From positions 124,001 through 188,000 of the forward strand of contig DIXF01000017.1 of NCBI GenBank assembly GCA_002448235.1: a stretch of DNA of 64,000 nucleotides, read 5' to 3'. How positions within the stretch are numbered: the first letter of the stretch is position 1; each line of letters begins with the position of its first letter. This document shows positions 62,759 through 64,000 of this stretch, one piece after another. Below the pieces are notes generated by a model. It was not told where the DNA came from, did no database searches, and saw only the letters and a list, made by a program, of their open reading frames with translations. Origin of the DNA: Syntrophaceae bacterium UBA6087 (GTDB lineage Bacteria; Desulfobacterota; Desulfomonilia; UBA1062). Position numbers and translations under genes: made by a program.

Positions 62759-64000
62759 TCATACGCCTGAAGGGCACTGAGCATCATACTCAGGGTAGCG
62801 GAAGATCTTCTTCTCGTAATTCCTCAAGATGACCTGCCCGTCGGAGCGGCCCTGGAAGTAATCGGGCAGGAGCGGTATCTTGCCTCCGCCGCCGGGGGCG
62901 TCGACGACATAATGGGGAATCGCATAGCCCGAGGTATGGCCGCGCAGGCCTTCGATCATCTCGATGCCCTTCTCCACGGTGGTCCTGAAATGGGAAGAGC
63001 CGGAGATAGGGTCGCACTGGTACAGGTAGTACGGACGAACCCTGGCCTTGAGAAGCTCATGGAAAAGAGATTTGAGCGTATCTACGTTATCGTTGATGCC
63101 CTTGAGGAGTACGGTCTGGCTCCCAAGGGGGATGCCGGAGTCTGCGAGCAGATTGCATGCCGCTTTCGTTTCCGGGGTGAGCTCATCGGGATGGGTGAAA
63201 TGAATGCTCATGAAAAGAGGCTGATATTTTTTCAGGATTCTCATGAGCTTTGGGGTTATCCTCTGAGGCAGTACCGCAGGCACCTTGGTGCCGATGCGGA
63301 CGATCTCCACATGGGGGATGCGCCTGATACTGGACAGGAGGTAGTCCAGATGACTGTCCGGCATGGTCAGGGGGTCTCCTCCGGAGAGGAGGACGTCCCG
63401 CACCTGGGGGTTGGCCTCGATATATGCAATGGCCTGCTGCCACTGGGTGATGCTGCTGCGGAACTTGCAGTTGTTGCCGACCATGCGCGACCTGGTGCAG
63501 TAGCGGCAATACGTGGAGCAGAAGCCCGTCGTCAGAAACAATACACGGTCGGGATACCGGTGGACAAGTCCCGGGACCGGGCTGTGGTGTTCTTCGGACA
63601 GCGGGTCCTGCGCTTCTCCGGGACTTAAGGCATACTCATCGGCCACCGGCACTACGGATCGCCGGACAGCCTGTGACGGGTCCGTCGCGCTCATCAGGCT
63701 TGCATAGTATGGGGTGATTCTGAAAGGCAGCGCAGTGCACCGCTGAATGGCATCGAGTTCATTAGGCGTCAGCCCGATGATTCTCTGGATCTGCTCAGGG
63801 GTGGTGATGCTGTTGCGGATCTGCCAGTTCCAGCTTGCCCATTCTGTCTCGGTTGCGTGAGGATAAAACTCCCTCAAGAACTGGCGGGAACGTTGACTGA
63901 TGGGAATACGGCCGGCTAAAGAGAATCTCCGTGCGGGCGGGGCTGCAAACAGCAAATCCTGGGTCAAGGCCGAGGGTATCGATGGAGGCTCCTCGGGGGC
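62759..64000 (-). CDS. kamA: KamA family radical SAM lysine 2,3-aminomutase (5' end may be outside the window)
   Basis: At least 402 aa. Radical SAM cluster CSTYCRYC, SGGDPLTM, and PLP-binding elements. The two residues that bind the lysine epsilon-amine in Clostridium enzyme, Asp293 and Asp330, correspond to the Asp in YQCDPISG and the Asp in VVDAPGGGGK, 37 residues apart as there. That supports lysine (not glutamate) 2,3-aminomutase and thus beta-lysine production. The frame stays open from the TTG at 63967 to the window edge, so the true start may lie outside. First known gene of the operon with two ATP-grasp genes and a GNAT gene. Confidence 0.9.
   Translation of the reverse strand, partial: APEEPPSIPSALTQDLLFAAPPARRFSLAGRIPISQRSRQFLREFYPHATETEWASWNWQIRNSITTPEQIQRIIGLTPNELDAIQRCTALPFRITPYYASLMSATDPSQAVRRSVVPVADEYALSPGEAQDPLSEEHHSPVPGLVHRYPDRVLFLTTGFCSTYCRYCTRSRMVGNNCKFRSSITQWQQAIAYIEANPQVRDVLLSGGDPLTMPDSHLDYLLSSIRRIPHVEIVRIGTKVPAVLPQRITPKLMRILKKYQPLFMSIHFTHPDELTPETKAACNLLADSGIPLGSQTVLLKGINDNVDTLKSLFHELLKARVRPYYLYQCDPISGSSHFRTTVEKGIEMIEGLRGHTSGYAIPHYVVDAPGGGGKIPLLPDYFQGRSDGQVILRNYEKKIFRYPEYDAQCPSGV

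Noticed and set aside
1..64000. CRISPR arrays, tRNA or rRNA genes, complete insertion sequences
   Set aside because: No regularly spaced repeats, no cloverleaf-like tRNA sequence and no transposase ORF was recognised on reading; this was by eye only, so short tRNA genes cannot be fully excluded.

Overview
The window is bacterial and Gram-negative. It encodes outer-membrane barrels, lipoproteins and tripartite efflux pumps. The mix of genes (secreted MsrA-MsrB fusion, H+-pumping pyrophosphatase, Cam-type gamma carbonic anhydrase, lysine 2,3-aminomutase, CHASE2 cyclase with a FecR partner, HEAT/HD-GYP pair) and the moderately high GC suggest a Desulfobacterota-like (former Deltaproteobacteria) organism, possibly a syntrophic or anaerobic one. 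This is inference, because no rRNA or tRNA gene was seen. Most of the window is chromosomal housekeeping and envelope genes. Between about 6.4 and 38 kb there are many gene fragments, frameshifts and duplicated pieces.

Layout. 1-6.3 kb: 5' part of ftsH, a secreted msrAB, a glutamine-dependent asparagine synthase, DAHP synthase and an amidohydrolase. 6.4-7.6 kb: a RhuM/Fic gene without a start codon, an hsdM scrap and a scrap of an RND pump gene, probably a decayed restriction locus. 7.6-12.2 kb: a PlpD-like patatin-barrel protein and two lipoproteins (DUF3313 and triple BON). 12.2-18.1 kb: a complete HAE1-type tripartite efflux pump. 18.1-28.4 kb: a potassium channel, a Na+/H+ antiporter, a porin, a DUF3734 patatin, a CBS protein, a GntP permease and a YdiK-like permease. 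The YdiK-like gene sits inside a broken second copy of the antiporter, and two truncated Ca2+/H+ antiporter remnants lie nearby. 28.5-33.6 kb: a second RND pump with its adaptor, and thioredoxin with tiny downstream ORFs.

33.9-39.1 kb: a UbiE/MenG methyltransferase, an AT-rich stretch with a membrane-anchored spermidine-synthase-like protein, an internally deleted DRG-type GTPase and a CYTH protein. 39.5-46.3 kb: PhzF, a penicillin-acylase lipoprotein, Cam-type carbonic anhydrase, DUF1015 and an aminotransferase. 46.5-53.5 kb: a four-gene signalling and export module made of a cyclic-nucleotide-binding protein, a Slam-like TPR/barrel, a FecR protein with a TbpB-like C-terminus and a CHASE2 class III cyclase. 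A strong shared terminator separates it from the convergent hppA. 56.5-59.6 kb: HEAT-repeat protein and HD-GYP protein. 59.8-64 kb: a small lipoprotein and a tight operon of lysine 2,3-aminomutase, two D-Ala-D-Ala-ligase-like ATP-grasp enzymes and a GNAT acetyltransferase.

Two systems stand out. The kamA/ATP-grasp/ATP-grasp/GNAT operon looks like a pathway that makes beta-lysine, ligates it and perhaps acetylates it, giving an osmolyte or small peptide. The cNBD/Slam-like/FecR-TbpB-like/CHASE2-cyclase cluster looks like a surface-display system tied to cyclic nucleotide signalling.
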